A stretch of DNA of 64,000 nt from Metabacillus litoralis (lineage in GTDB: Bacteria > Bacillota > Bacilli > Bacillales > Bacillaceae). Of this stretch, positions 9,206-16,870 are shown in pieces. Below the pieces are notes generated by a model that was given only the letters and a program-made list of their open reading frames with translations, was not told the DNA's origin and did not search any database. The DNA lies in NCBI RefSeq assembly GCF_020524045.1, contig NZ_JAIVKL010000008.1, forward strand, positions 206,925-270,924, read 5' to 3'. Position numbers and translations under genes: made by a program. How positions within the stretch are numbered: the first letter of the stretch is position 1; the number at the start of each line of letters is the position of its first letter.

Positions 9206-9412
9206 TTGAAGGAGAAATTTAGTAAAAGCATGAAGAGATATATGCTGAATAATGACTTTAAAGGGATAAAAAAGGGAACAGAATTTTTTTTGATAGCAGA
9301 ATCAGAATTTATAGGTGTGAAAGAATTTGTTTTACGTACGAAAGATTTGTTTATAAGAATATCAATTAATGAAAGAGAATTACTTAACAATTTTACTTTG
9401 CTTCAATTTTGA
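9206..9412 (+). CDS. Small hypothetical protein, start uncertain
   Basis: An open frame of up to 68 residues ends at 9412. It has a plausible beta-rich pattern: KGIKKGTEFFLIAESEFIG, then KEFVLRTKDLFIRIS and a charged end. The TTG at 9206 has no ribosome site before it. An ATG at 9230 has AAGGAG too far upstream. The terminator at 9456-9496 would serve it. No family is recognised, and it may be a decayed gene. Confidence 0.4.
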   Translation: MKEKFSKSMKRYMLNNDFKGIKKGTEFFLIAESEFIGVKEFVLRTKDLFIRISINERELLNNFTLLQF

Positions 9413-9455
9413 AAGTTTTTGTTTTTGTATAGATAAGTCATTTCTTTCTGGTAAA

Positions 9456-9496
9456 AATGAAAAAGCCTAATCCTTATGAAGGGTTAGGCTTTTTCA
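9456..9496. terminator. Bidirectional terminator between converging small genes
   Basis: AATGAAAAAGCCTAA pairs with TTAGGCTTTTTCATT, with A-rich and T-rich flanks on both sides. It would stop the plus-strand gene at 9206-9412 and copy 2 of the 48-residue gene. Confidence 0.85.
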
Positions 9497-9541
9497 TTAT
9501 ATGTTTTTATAGATATAAGCTATTTATTTTAAATGAACTAC

Positions 9542-9688
9542 TTACATATAATCGTAAACAGAGTCTTCTAAATAGAGCCAGTGATAGTATTCAATTTGTG
9601 GATCTGTCATTTCAGACATTTCTTTTTCATTGAATTTTTGTTTTGCTAACAATTCCTTCACTTTTGAATCTCTGGCTTGTTTACTCAT
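9542..9688 (-). CDS. 48-residue protein, copy 2 of a triplicated small gene
   Basis: It encodes exactly the same 48 residues as copy 1. The few base differences, for example TAC to TAT in the HWLY codons, are silent. The ribosome site TAGGAGGA, the promoter with its palindrome (9764-9793), and a further conserved block reaching about 9836 are also retained. It sits between an unrelated plus-strand small gene and the lmrAB-like unit, so only the cassette is duplicated, not its neighbours. Confidence 0.88.
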   Translation of the reverse strand: MSKQARDSKVKELLAKQKFNEKEMSEMTDPQIEYYHWLYLEDSVYDYM

Positions 9689-9763
9689 TTTAAATCCTCC
9701 TATTATATGTTAGTAACTATGATGCTACATTGATGTAAACGTTTTCTTTTATTTCTTATTCTT

Positions 9764-9793
9764 ATTATATATCTCAAAATGAGATTAAACCAA
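9764..9793 (-). promoter_or_regulatory. Promoter with a palindrome in the spacer, copy 2
   Basis: TTGGTT and TATAAT on the minus strand are separated by 18 bases containing ATCTCA-3-TGAGAT at 9771-9785. Here the centre is AAA. Upstream the conserved blocks AAAAATCATC and AAATAACATTTC occur at the same distances as in copies 1 and 3. Confidence 0.75.
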
Positions 9794-9966
9794 TATCAAT
9801 TATAGATGATTTTTAGCAAACTTATATTGAAATGTTATTTAAGGTAAAACAAAGAGGGAAGGGTGGATTCTGCATTTAGACTACAATAACCTGATTATCG
9901 TTTTTGTATAAATAATTATGAATTAACATTAGATTTGTTCTTAATATTTTAATTTGTGCAATAAAA

Positions 9967-10004
9967 AAACGGATCCTCTCCCATATATGGCAGAGGATCC
10001 GTTT
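9967..10004 (-). terminator. Terminator of the lmrAB-like unit
   Basis: AAACGGATCCTCT pairs perfectly with AGAGGATCCGTTT. Read on the minus strand it is followed by a T run. It lies 31 bases after the stop of the MFS gene. Confidence 0.85.
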
Positions 10005-10034
10005 ACACACACAGATTTCAACTATTTTTTGTTA

Positions 10035-11495
10035 TTAAGAAGCTTGTTGTTCAACTTTGACTCTTTTAATAAATAAACTAATGATAAAGCCAACGATAGA
10101 AACGACTATCGCAAAGATAAAGGCATCTTGAACTCCTGATGTAAAGGCTAACAGCTGATTGACTGGATTAGCTACATCCGTGACACTTTGTAGATACTTA
10201 TCAGTCCCAGAAGATAGTATAGAAATCGCTACTGCTGTTCCAATGGCACCCGCTACTTGCTGTAAAGTGTTCATAATCGCCGTACCATCTGGATAAAGTT
10301 CAGGTGGCAATTGATTTAATCCATTTGTTTGAGCAGGCATCATAATCATCGATACACCGATCATGATGATGATGTGCATGGAAACAATAAAGGCAGAAGT
10401 TGTTTCTAGATCAATGGTTGAAAATCCAAATAATGCTGCTGTGACAAGCACAAGTCCAGGAATAACTAACCATTTTGGTCCGAATTTATCGAATAATCCT
10501 CCCATAACAGGAGAGAGTAGACCATTTATAATTCCACCAGGAAGGAGGAGAAGTCCTGCAGCAAATGTACTTAGTGCTAAAGATGATTGTAAGTATAATG
10601 GTAGCAAAATCATTGAAGATAAGATGATCATCATACTTACTAAAATTAACAATAACCCAACAACAAACATTGGATATTTAAAGGCACGAAGATTTAACAT
10701 AGGTTGTTTCATTTTTGTTTGACGGATGCAAAAAACAACCAAAGATAGAAAACCGATAGCTATAGAAAAGATCACAATTGGTTTTCCCCAACCTCCACCT
10801 TCACCAGCACTACTAAATCCATACACAACTCCACCAAAACCAATAGTTGATAGTATGATCGAATAAATATCAATTTTAGGTTTTGTTGGTGTTGATACAT
10901 TTTGCATAAAAAATGATCCGAAAATTAATGCAACAATTAAAAATGGTAGTGAAATCCAAAAGATCCAATGCCATGTAAGTGACTCAAGAATAAGTCCTGA
11001 TAATGTTGGTCCAACTGCAGGAGCAAACATGATCACAAGACCCAATAACCCCATAATTTTTCCACGCTTATAAGGAGGAATAATTAATAAAATGGTATTA
11101 AACATTAATGGGAGCATAAGAGCTGTTCCCATGGCTTGAACAACACGTGCTACCATTAAAAACCCGAATGTTGGTGCAAGGGCAGCTATAAGTGTACCAA
11201 TAATCGATAACACAATTGATACGATAAATAATTGTCTTGTAGTAAACCACTGTAAAATAAGTCCAGAAACAGGTACGAGAATTCCTAAAGTCAAAAGGTA
11301 ACCTGTAGTTAACCATTGTGCAGTTGTTTCATGTATTCCAAAATCAGTGATTAAATTGCCTAATGCCATATTTAAAGCTGTTTCACTGAACAAACCAATA
11401 AATCCGGCAATTAGGAAAGAAACGAGAATTGGAACAACTTTAAATTCACTCGTTTCCCTTTCAATTGAGTTGGTGCTTTGACTATCTAAATTCAT
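10035..11495 (-). CDS. DHA2-type MFS multidrug efflux transporter (LmrB-like)
   Basis: This 486-residue protein has about 14 hydrophobic helices and the DHA2/EmrB-QacA signatures, including the motif C-like GPTLSGLILESLTWHWIF and GLNQLPPELYPDGTAIMNT near the C-terminus. It should export drugs by proton antiport. I start it at ATG 11495, one base after the stop of the TetR gene, because GGAGGAAAATAG places a ribosome site just ahead. An upstream TTG in the same frame has none. The tetR-MFS order and coupling match B. subtilis lmrA-lmrB, where the transporter gives lincomycin resistance. The substrate here is inference. Confidence 0.9.
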   Translation of the reverse strand: MNLDSQSTNSIERETSEFKVVPILVSFLIAGFIGLFSETALNMALGNLITDFGIHETTAQWLTTGYLLTLGILVPVSGLILQWFTTRQLFIVSIVLSIIGTLIAALAPTFGFLMVARVVQAMGTALMLPLMFNTILLIIPPYKRGKIMGLLGLVIMFAPAVGPTLSGLILESLTWHWIFWISLPFLIVALIFGSFFMQNVSTPTKPKIDIYSIILSTIGFGGVVYGFSSAGEGGGWGKPIVIFSIAIGFLSLVVFCIRQTKMKQPMLNLRAFKYPMFVVGLLLILVSMMIILSSMILLPLYLQSSLALSTFAAGLLLLPGGIINGLLSPVMGGLFDKFGPKWLVIPGLVLVTAALFGFSTIDLETTSAFIVSMHIIIMIGVSMIMMPAQTNGLNQLPPELYPDGTAIMNTLQQVAGAIGTAVAISILSSGTDKYLQSVTDVANPVNQLLAFTSGVQDAFIFAIVVSIVGFIISLFIKRVKVEQQAS

Positions 11496-11496
11496 T

Positions 11497-12084
11497 CTAT
11501 TTTCCTCCATTATTCTTGTTCTCAAGCAAAGTAGGTATTATATTAGCAATAACTCGCAATGTATCACCACTTTTACGAGTTAAAGAAATTGTTGTTGCCC
11601 CCTCTAATAAAGCATTGATTGTAACAGCTAATTCTTGTGCGAAATTTTTCTCATAGCCATGCTCTTTTAATATATCAGCATAAAGTTTTTGACCTTCTGT
11701 AAAGGCTGTTTCGCATGAAAGACGTAGAGTTTCATGTGATGATGCAGTCTCTGATGCCAATAATCCTATTTTTAACCACTCTGTCACATCTTCCGTGTCG
11801 TAAAAATCGGCAATATTGTTTATATGCTGTTGAAAGGCTGATGTCACATCATTTGCTGATAATAAATCAATTTTCGTTTGTTCGAGGATCTTTTCTTTTA
11901 CGAGCTGAATTGCTTCGATAGCAATCTCTTCTTTTCCATTTGGAAAGTGATAATACAAAGATCCTTTTGGTGTTCCACTCTCCTCAATGATTTGATTGAT
12001 TCCTGTGCCGTTATACCCTTGACGTTGAAATAAACGGCTTGCAGTTTCTAATATCATATCTCGTGTATTATTTTTGCTTTTCAC
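11497..12084 (-). CDS. TetR/AcrR regulator, LmrA/YxaF-like
   Basis: This 195-residue protein has an N-terminal TetR helix-turn-helix (about 8-55) with GYNGTGINQIIEESGTPKGSLYYHFPNGKEE, split here by GK as in LmrA/YxaF proteins. The C-terminal helical domain would bind the inducer. It is the first gene of a two-gene unit with the MFS exporter and most likely represses its own promoter. A dyad overlaps the start region of that promoter at 12109-12128. Inducers of this class are drugs or flavonoids in B. subtilis. Confidence 0.9.
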   Translation of the reverse strand: MKSKNNTRDMILETASRLFQRQGYNGTGINQIIEESGTPKGSLYYHFPNGKEEIAIEAIQLVKEKILEQTKIDLLSANDVTSAFQQHINNIADFYDTEDVTEWLKIGLLASETASSHETLRLSCETAFTEGQKLYADILKEHGYEKNFAQELAVTINALLEGATTISLTRKSGDTLRVIANIIPTLLENKNNGGK

Positions 12085-12108
12085 CTAAAACTCACCTTTT
12101 CAATGGAT

Positions 12109-12157
12109 TATAGAGATCGGTCTACATAAATATAATCAATGATTTAGGTAAAGTCAA
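12109..12157 (-). promoter_or_regulatory. Promoter and operator of the lmrAB-like unit
   Basis: On the minus strand TTGACT (12157-12152) and TATATT (12134-12129) are 17 bases apart. Immediately downstream lies TATGTAGACCGATCTCTATA, an imperfect dyad at 12128-12109 around the expected transcription start. A TetR dimer bound there would block initiation. Confidence 0.7.
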
Positions 12158-12497
12158 TTAAAATGGCGCTAAATGAATGAAAGACTTTTTACGTTCACTT
12201 TCTGAATATAAAGATAAGTATTTAATAAACTTCTGATTAAATGTTCGGGGAAGTTGTTCGGTTTAATAAGGATTTCTTAATTGTGAGGACAATGCGTATA
12301 GACGCAAAACACTATGATAATAAATGTAAATTAATTTCTCTGTTTATTTAAAAAACGAAAATCAATTCGTGTATATGAATTTATCTAAATGAAAGAGGAT
12401 TGTCTTAGCATAGTAGTTTTTGAAAACTATTTATGAAGAATTAGTTGTTTATTTATAAGAGAAGTTTTCCTTCTTCATAAAAATTGGATTGTTAAAA
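12158..12497. other. Intergenic region of 340 bases, nothing recognised
   Basis: No open frame with a ribosome site is seen. TTTATGAAGAA at 12430 and TTCTTCATAAA at 12472 could pair around a large loop after the next minus-strand gene. This is only weak evidence for a terminator. Confidence 0.4.
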
Positions 12498-12803
12498 TCA
12501 TTTATTTTTTCTATATTCAACATCATGTAATATCCCTATAATAATTAGATAAAGTAAATAAATTCCTAAATATGCTCCAGTGCATAAGAAATAAGGATTT
12601 AAAAATACCCCATGAATATTGGTCATAAAGACTTTATCATCTTTAATAATGTTATGTATGGCAATGGAAGCAATATTACCAAAAATTAGAACTGATAGAA
12701 ATGCGAGTATGTGAAAATAAATCTGGAACTTATATGATATTTTATAAAGTACAACCATTAAAATAGGAGTAGCAATACTACCCAAAATAAAAACGATATT
12801 CAT
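12498..12803 (-). CDS. Small multi-pass membrane protein, unknown
   Basis: About 101 residues with three or four hydrophobic segments and a basic tail, YRKNK. Two adjacent ATGs lie at 12806 and 12803 after GAGGTGATC. The second is better spaced, so I use 12803 in preference to the longer frame reaching 12833. No family is recognised. Confidence 0.6.
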   Translation of the reverse strand: MNIVFILGSIATPILMVVLYKISYKFQIYFHILAFLSVLIFGNIASIAIHNIIKDDKVFMTNIHGVFLNPYFLCTGAYLGIYLLYLIIIGILHDVEYRKNK

Positions 12804-12833
12804 CATGATCACCTCACATATCATTTTGATCAA

Positions 12834-13130
12834 AAAAAAAATGAATTAAACAGAATAAATAAAAAGTAGCTTAAAAATCAAGAAGATTGAATCCTAAACA
12901 TACATAGGAAGATTTGAAGAAATGAACCTAGTTTCTGATGGAACTAAATTGGGTGATTATGGTAAAATATAAAAGTCGAGGAAAGGATATCTTTAAAGTT
13001 TTTTTAAAATTATCCTTGGTTGATTCGTCACTTGACAAATCAGTGAAAGAGAAGTGAAAAGTTTCCCATTAAAGTTTGAGTAAATCGTATTATATAAGAA
13101 ATAGATTTAACTTAGATACAGGAGGCATTT
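12834..13130. other. Intergenic region, promoters for divergent genes
   Basis: About 297 bases separate the divergent small membrane protein gene and the DUF4306-like gene. I see no gene, strong hairpin or repeat in it. Confidence 0.4.
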
Positions 13131-13604
13131 ATGATCCGTTTTATCATTCAATTTGGCATTTTTTCTATTTTATTTTTATTTTCAACAGCTGCTTCTTGGT
13201 ATGAAGGCAGTGCAATTCTGAATAATCCATGGGAGTGGAAGTACTCTACACCTTTTACAACGTTTTTTTATGGAGGAGTAAACAATCAGAGTGACATTTC
13301 ACAATTAGATTATTTTATCTATGCTTTTAAATTTCTACCTACTTATCCTGTTATCATGGTTTTAAGCAGTATGTATTTGCTCATTCTTATTGGCAACTAT
13401 ACTTTAAAGAAGCGAAAATGGTTTATTTATTATCTTTTCTTTTTAAGTGGAGGATGTTTTCTCGTTAGTTACTTAACAATTAATTCTATAACAGTTGGTG
13501 GTCGGATCCTGTTTTTCTTATTTATAATTTGTGGTATATGTTTAACAACGATATCAACTATTAATTTTCAATTGGAAACGAAATTAAGGAAAGTGATAAG
13601 TTAA
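13131..13604 (+). CDS. DUF4306-like membrane protein (YjdJ type)
   Basis: The 157-residue protein has a hydrophobic N-terminal segment, a polar loop with WYEGSAILNNPWEWKYS, and three further hydrophobic segments. This arrangement matches the DUF4306/YjdJ family of Bacillus. TACAGGAGGCATTT gives a strong ribosome site. Function unknown. The terminator at 13636-13674 is shared with copy 3 of the small gene on the other strand. Confidence 0.7.
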   Translation: MIRFIIQFGIFSILFLFSTAASWYEGSAILNNPWEWKYSTPFTTFFYGGVNNQSDISQLDYFIYAFKFLPTYPVIMVLSSMYLLILIGNYTLKKRKWFIYYLFFLSGGCFLVSYLTINSITVGGRILFFLFIICGICLTTISTINFQLETKLRKVIS

Positions 13605-13635
13605 ATCGATCTGAAGTTCCTTAGTTTTTCATAAT

Positions 13636-13674
13636 AAAAGCCTAAACCCAGTTTAATAGAGGGTTTAGGCTTTT
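13636..13674. terminator. Bidirectional terminator
   Basis: AAAAGCCTAAACCC pairs exactly with GGGTTTAGGCTTTT. It serves the plus-strand DUF4306-like gene and the minus-strand small-gene copy 3. Its AAAAGCCTAA arm resembles that of the terminator at copy 2. Confidence 0.85.
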
Positions 13675-13712
13675 CAATGTTAAAATGACATTATATTTAT
13701 TGAGGTATTTAA

Positions 13713-13859
13713 TTACATATAATCATAAACAGAATCTTCAAAATAAAGCCAGTGATAATATTCAATCTGTGGATCAGTCATTTCAGACATTTCTTTTTCA
13801 TTGAATTTTTGTTTTGCTAATAGTTCCTTCACTTTTGAATCTCTGGCTACTTTACTCAT
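13713..13859 (-). CDS. 48-residue protein, copy 3 of a triplicated small gene
   Basis: The most diverged copy. The protein differs from copies 1 and 2 only at residue 4 (Gln to Val) and residue 40 (Leu to Phe), while many third positions differ. That is strong evidence of a translated, constrained product. TAGGAGGA precedes the ATG. The promoter with its palindrome (13937-13966) and a conserved block up to about 14007 are kept. Confidence 0.88.
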   Translation of the reverse strand: MSKVARDSKVKELLAKQKFNEKEMSEMTDPQIEYYHWLYFEDSVYDYM

Positions 13860-13936
13860 TTTAAATCCTCCTAATGTATGGGAAGTAACAAAGCTGTTAC
13901 ATTTCGTGTAAACGATTTCTTTGATTTCTTATTTTT

Positions 13937-13966
13937 ATTATATATCTCAATTTGAGATTAAACCAA
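13937..13966 (-). promoter_or_regulatory. Promoter with a palindrome in the spacer, copy 3
   Basis: TTGGTT and TATAAT on the minus strand are again 18 bases apart, with ATCTCA-ATT-TGAGAT at 13944-13958. The arms are unchanged although surrounding bases have diverged, which argues for a bound protein. Confidence 0.75.
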
Positions 13967-14094
13967 TATCAATATCAGATGATTTTTCGGAAAATGATAT
14001 GGAAATGTTATTTATTGAATTTACATAGGAGAATTTACTAATTTAAGCAAGTGGGGATAGTGTTTAGTAAGTGTTAATTGGAATAGAGGTACTG

Positions 14095-14658
14095 TTACTG
14101 TACCCCTATTAATCCATTCTTGATCATGCTGTTTATCAACTCCGCCATTTCTTTTGGAGATTTGTCCATTCCATTGTTTAACCAGCTTTTTGTCACATAG
14201 ATACTTCCACTGATGACAAAGATACTCAAGTATTCAGATAGTTCTTCATCAATGTGATTATTTGCTTGCCAGTTATTCATAAAGAAATGTTGGGCGACGA
14301 CCATCACCTTCTTTTGAAAGGTAGTGTCAACTTTTTCACTAAGAAGTGTTTTACAGATTTCAGCTTTGGAAGCAAAATATTCTAATAATCTTTCAATCAT
14401 CTGTATATCATCATCTTCGTAAGTGTATTGACTCAAATATCCTTTCATATCTTCAATAAGTTCTTCTTCAATTTTGTCGAGAAGGTCAAATTGATCATGA
14501 TAATGTGTATAAAATGTCGAGCGATTAATGTCAGCTTTACCACAAATCTCTTTAACTGTAATGGAAGAAATCTGCTTTTCCTTTAATAAATGGATAAGAC
14601 TATCCTTTAAAACCATTCGGGTATATTTTTTTCTTCGATCTAATTTAGAAGTACTCAT
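14095..14658 (-). CDS. TetR/AcrR family regulator
   Basis: This 187-residue protein has the helix-turn-helix at about 10-58 (ITVKEICGKADINRSTFYTHY) and a short C-terminal domain like DhaS/YhgD-type TetR proteins. It is divergent from the MMPL transporter and YhgE-like pair. That matches the common arrangement in which a YhgD-like repressor sits beside a YhgE-like gene. A dyad in the gap (14687-14711) is the likely operator. The ligand is unknown. Confidence 0.88.
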   Translation of the reverse strand: MSTSKLDRRKKYTRMVLKDSLIHLLKEKQISSITVKEICGKADINRSTFYTHYHDQFDLLDKIEEELIEDMKGYLSQYTYEDDDIQMIERLLEYFASKAEICKTLLSEKVDTTFQKKVMVVAQHFFMNNWQANNHIDEELSEYLSIFVISGSIYVTKSWLNNGMDKSPKEMAELINSMIKNGLIGVQ

Positions 14659-14686
14659 ATAAATCTCCTTTAAATTTATGAGTTAT

Positions 14687-14711
14687 CCGACATAATTAAT
14701 AAATATGTTGG
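14687..14711. promoter_or_regulatory. Candidate operator of the TetR-MMPL divergent region
   Basis: CCGACATA and TATGTTGG are inverted repeats with one mismatch around a nine-base AT-rich centre. They lie between the TetR start and the promoter of the transporter. Confidence 0.5.
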
Positions 14712-14740
14712 AAAAGTCACAAATGAAGAATAACTGTTTG

Positions 14741-14775
14741 TTGAATAGACAACACCGTGTCCATATAATAATAGA
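14741..14775 (+). promoter_or_regulatory. Promoter of the MMPL-YhgE-like operon
   Basis: TTGAAT and TATAAT are separated by exactly 17 bases, AGACAACACCGTGTCCA. The spacer has GACA-6-TGTC symmetry that could also be bound by the TetR protein. The transcript would start about 40 bases before the proposed ATT start codon. Confidence 0.65.
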
Positions 14776-14812
14776 GTGTATACGAAAAAGTAGCAAGAGA
14801 GGGTGAATAGCA

Positions 14813-16870
14813 ATTAACATAGCAGCACGAATTATTAAACATAAAAAAGCCGTTGCGATTACATTTATGGTTTTGACAGTACTCTGTGCCATAGCAACCT
14901 TAAAAGTATCAGTGAACTACGATATGACAGACTACTTACCAGATGATGCAGGTTCGACCGTAGCAATGGATATCATGCAAGAAGAATTTGAGGGAAGTGT
15001 TCCTACAAATCGAATCATGATTGAAGATGTGACCATTCAGGAAGCACTTGATTTTAAAAATAAACTGGAGAAAATAGACGGTGTTTCTAATGTAACATGG
15101 TTAGATGATGCAATTGATCTAAAATCACCGCTTGAAATGGCTGATCAAGTTGTTGTTGAAACGTATTATAAAGATAATAAAGCATTATTTTCATTTAGCA
15201 TTCGTGAGGGTGAGGAAGTTGTCATAACAGATAACATTTATGAACTCATTGGAGAAGATAATGCAATGTCTGGAGAATCACTGAATACGGCAACACAACA
15301 AAAAATGGCTGGAACTGAATCAATGTATGCAGCTGCCTTATTAGTGCCGATTATCATATTAATTTTAGTTTTATCCACTAATTCTTGGATAGAACCATTG
15401 TTTTTCTTAACAGCAATAGGTGTTTCTGTGTTAATTAATATGGGAACAAATATTTTTCTTGGTGAAGTCTCATTTGTAACTCAGTCTGTTGCACCAATTC
15501 TACAACTAGCTGTTTCACTAGATTACGCCATTTTCCTACTTCATAGTTTTGCAGATTATCGAAAAAAAGTAGAAGATCCTCATCATGCGATGGAGCTCGC
15601 TATGAAAAAATCATTTTCTGCGATTACAGCTAGTGCATCAACAACTTTCTTTGGTTTTATTGCCTTAACATTTATGAATTTTGAAATCGGGGCAGATTTA
15701 GGAATCAATTTAGTAAAAGGAATTTTATTAAGCTTTATTAGTGTCATGATCTTTTTACCAGCATTAACATTATTGTTTTATAAATGGATTGATAAAACAA
15801 AACATAAGCCTTTGCTACCGAGCATCAAAAACAAAGGAAATGCTGTAGTGAAAATGAAAATACCGAGTATATTACTTGTACTGCTTGTGATTGTACCTGC
15901 ATTCTTAGCACAAAGTCAGACAAATTTTATCTATGGAATCGGAGATCAACCAGAGAATACAAGAGCTGGTAGTGATATTGTAAAAATTAAAGAACATTTC
16001 GGTGAAAGTACACCAATTGTTTTACTTGTTCCAAAAGGAGATGTCGCAAAAGAAGAGGAATTAGTGCAGGATTTAGAAAAAATCGAACATGTATCTAGTG
16101 TTCTAGCTTTTGTTAACACAGTTAGTGCAGCAATCCCACCTGAGTATTTAGATTCGTCCATTACAGATCAATTTTATTCAGAAAATTATGCACGAATCAT
16201 CCTCCAAACTGAAACAAAAAATGAGGGAGAAGAAGCCTTTCATTTAATTGAGCGAGTTCAAGATAAAGCAAAATCCTATTATGATCAAGATGTGTTTATG
16301 GTAGGTGAAAGTGTAACGTTATACGATATAAAAAATATTGTTCAAAAAGATAATCAATTAGTTAATCTTCTAACAGTTTTAACAGTGGCTTTCGTCTTAT
16401 TCGTAACCTTCAAATCAATATCGATTCCTTTTATTTTATTGCTTACTATTCAGACAGCCGTCTGGATCAATTTATCTGTTCCTTATTTTACAGACTCTCC
16501 ATTAGTATATGTGGGATATTTGCTTATCAGCATTATCCAACTAGCTGCAACAGTGGATTATGCGATCCTACTGACAGATGCATATAAGGAATATCGACAG
16601 GAAATGCCTGCACTAGCAGCTATTAAAAGAACATTAGATGAGAAAATATTTGCAATAGGAATTTCAGCTTCCATATTATCAAGCGTTGGCTTTATATTAT
16701 GGATTACCTCCTCAAACCCAATTGTTACATCAATCGGTTTATTACTTGGAAGAGGAGCGTTACTAGCGTTTATTATGGTTGTGTTTTTCCTACCAGCATG
16801 TTTATTGGTCTTTGATAAATTGATTACAAAAACAACATGGAAAGCAAACTTTTTTAAGGAGGACCGATAA
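14813..16870 (+). CDS. MMPL/RND-family transporter, probable ATT start
   Basis: This is an RND-type MMPL exporter of about 685 residues with two repeats of one helix, a large outer loop and five helices. ASTTFFGFIALTFM and LAATVDYAILLTD lie in the helix bundles. The first ATG (14867) would cut into helix 1. The frame continues upstream as NIAARIIKHKKAVAITF to an ATT at 14813, with GAGAGGGTGA six bases before it and an in-frame TGA at 14804. ATT is therefore the best start. The stop overlaps the next ATG (TAATG), so the two genes are translationally coupled. Likely cargo is lipids, peptides or drugs. Confidence 0.88.
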   Translation: MNIAARIIKHKKAVAITFMVLTVLCAIATLKVSVNYDMTDYLPDDAGSTVAMDIMQEEFEGSVPTNRIMIEDVTIQEALDFKNKLEKIDGVSNVTWLDDAIDLKSPLEMADQVVVETYYKDNKALFSFSIREGEEVVITDNIYELIGEDNAMSGESLNTATQQKMAGTESMYAAALLVPIIILILVLSTNSWIEPLFFLTAIGVSVLINMGTNIFLGEVSFVTQSVAPILQLAVSLDYAIFLLHSFADYRKKVEDPHHAMELAMKKSFSAITASASTTFFGFIALTFMNFEIGADLGINLVKGILLSFISVMIFLPALTLLFYKWIDKTKHKPLLPSIKNKGNAVVKMKIPSILLVLLVIVPAFLAQSQTNFIYGIGDQPENTRAGSDIVKIKEHFGESTPIVLLVPKGDVAKEEELVQDLEKIEHVSSVLAFVNTVSAAIPPEYLDSSITDQFYSENYARIILQTETKNEGEEAFHLIERVQDKAKSYYDQDVFMVGESVTLYDIKNIVQKDNQLVNLLTVLTVAFVLFVTFKSISIPFILLLTIQTAVWINLSVPYFTDSPLVYVGYLLISIIQLAATVDYAILLTDAYKEYRQEMPALAAIKRTLDEKIFAIGISASILSSVGFILWITSSNPIVTSIGLLLGRGALLAFIMVVFFLPACLLVFDKLITKTTWKANFFKEDR

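Noticed and set aside
10363..10722. A long plus-strand frame opposite the MFS gene
   Set aside because: It is a shadow of the transporter, with low-complexity composition and no ribosome site.
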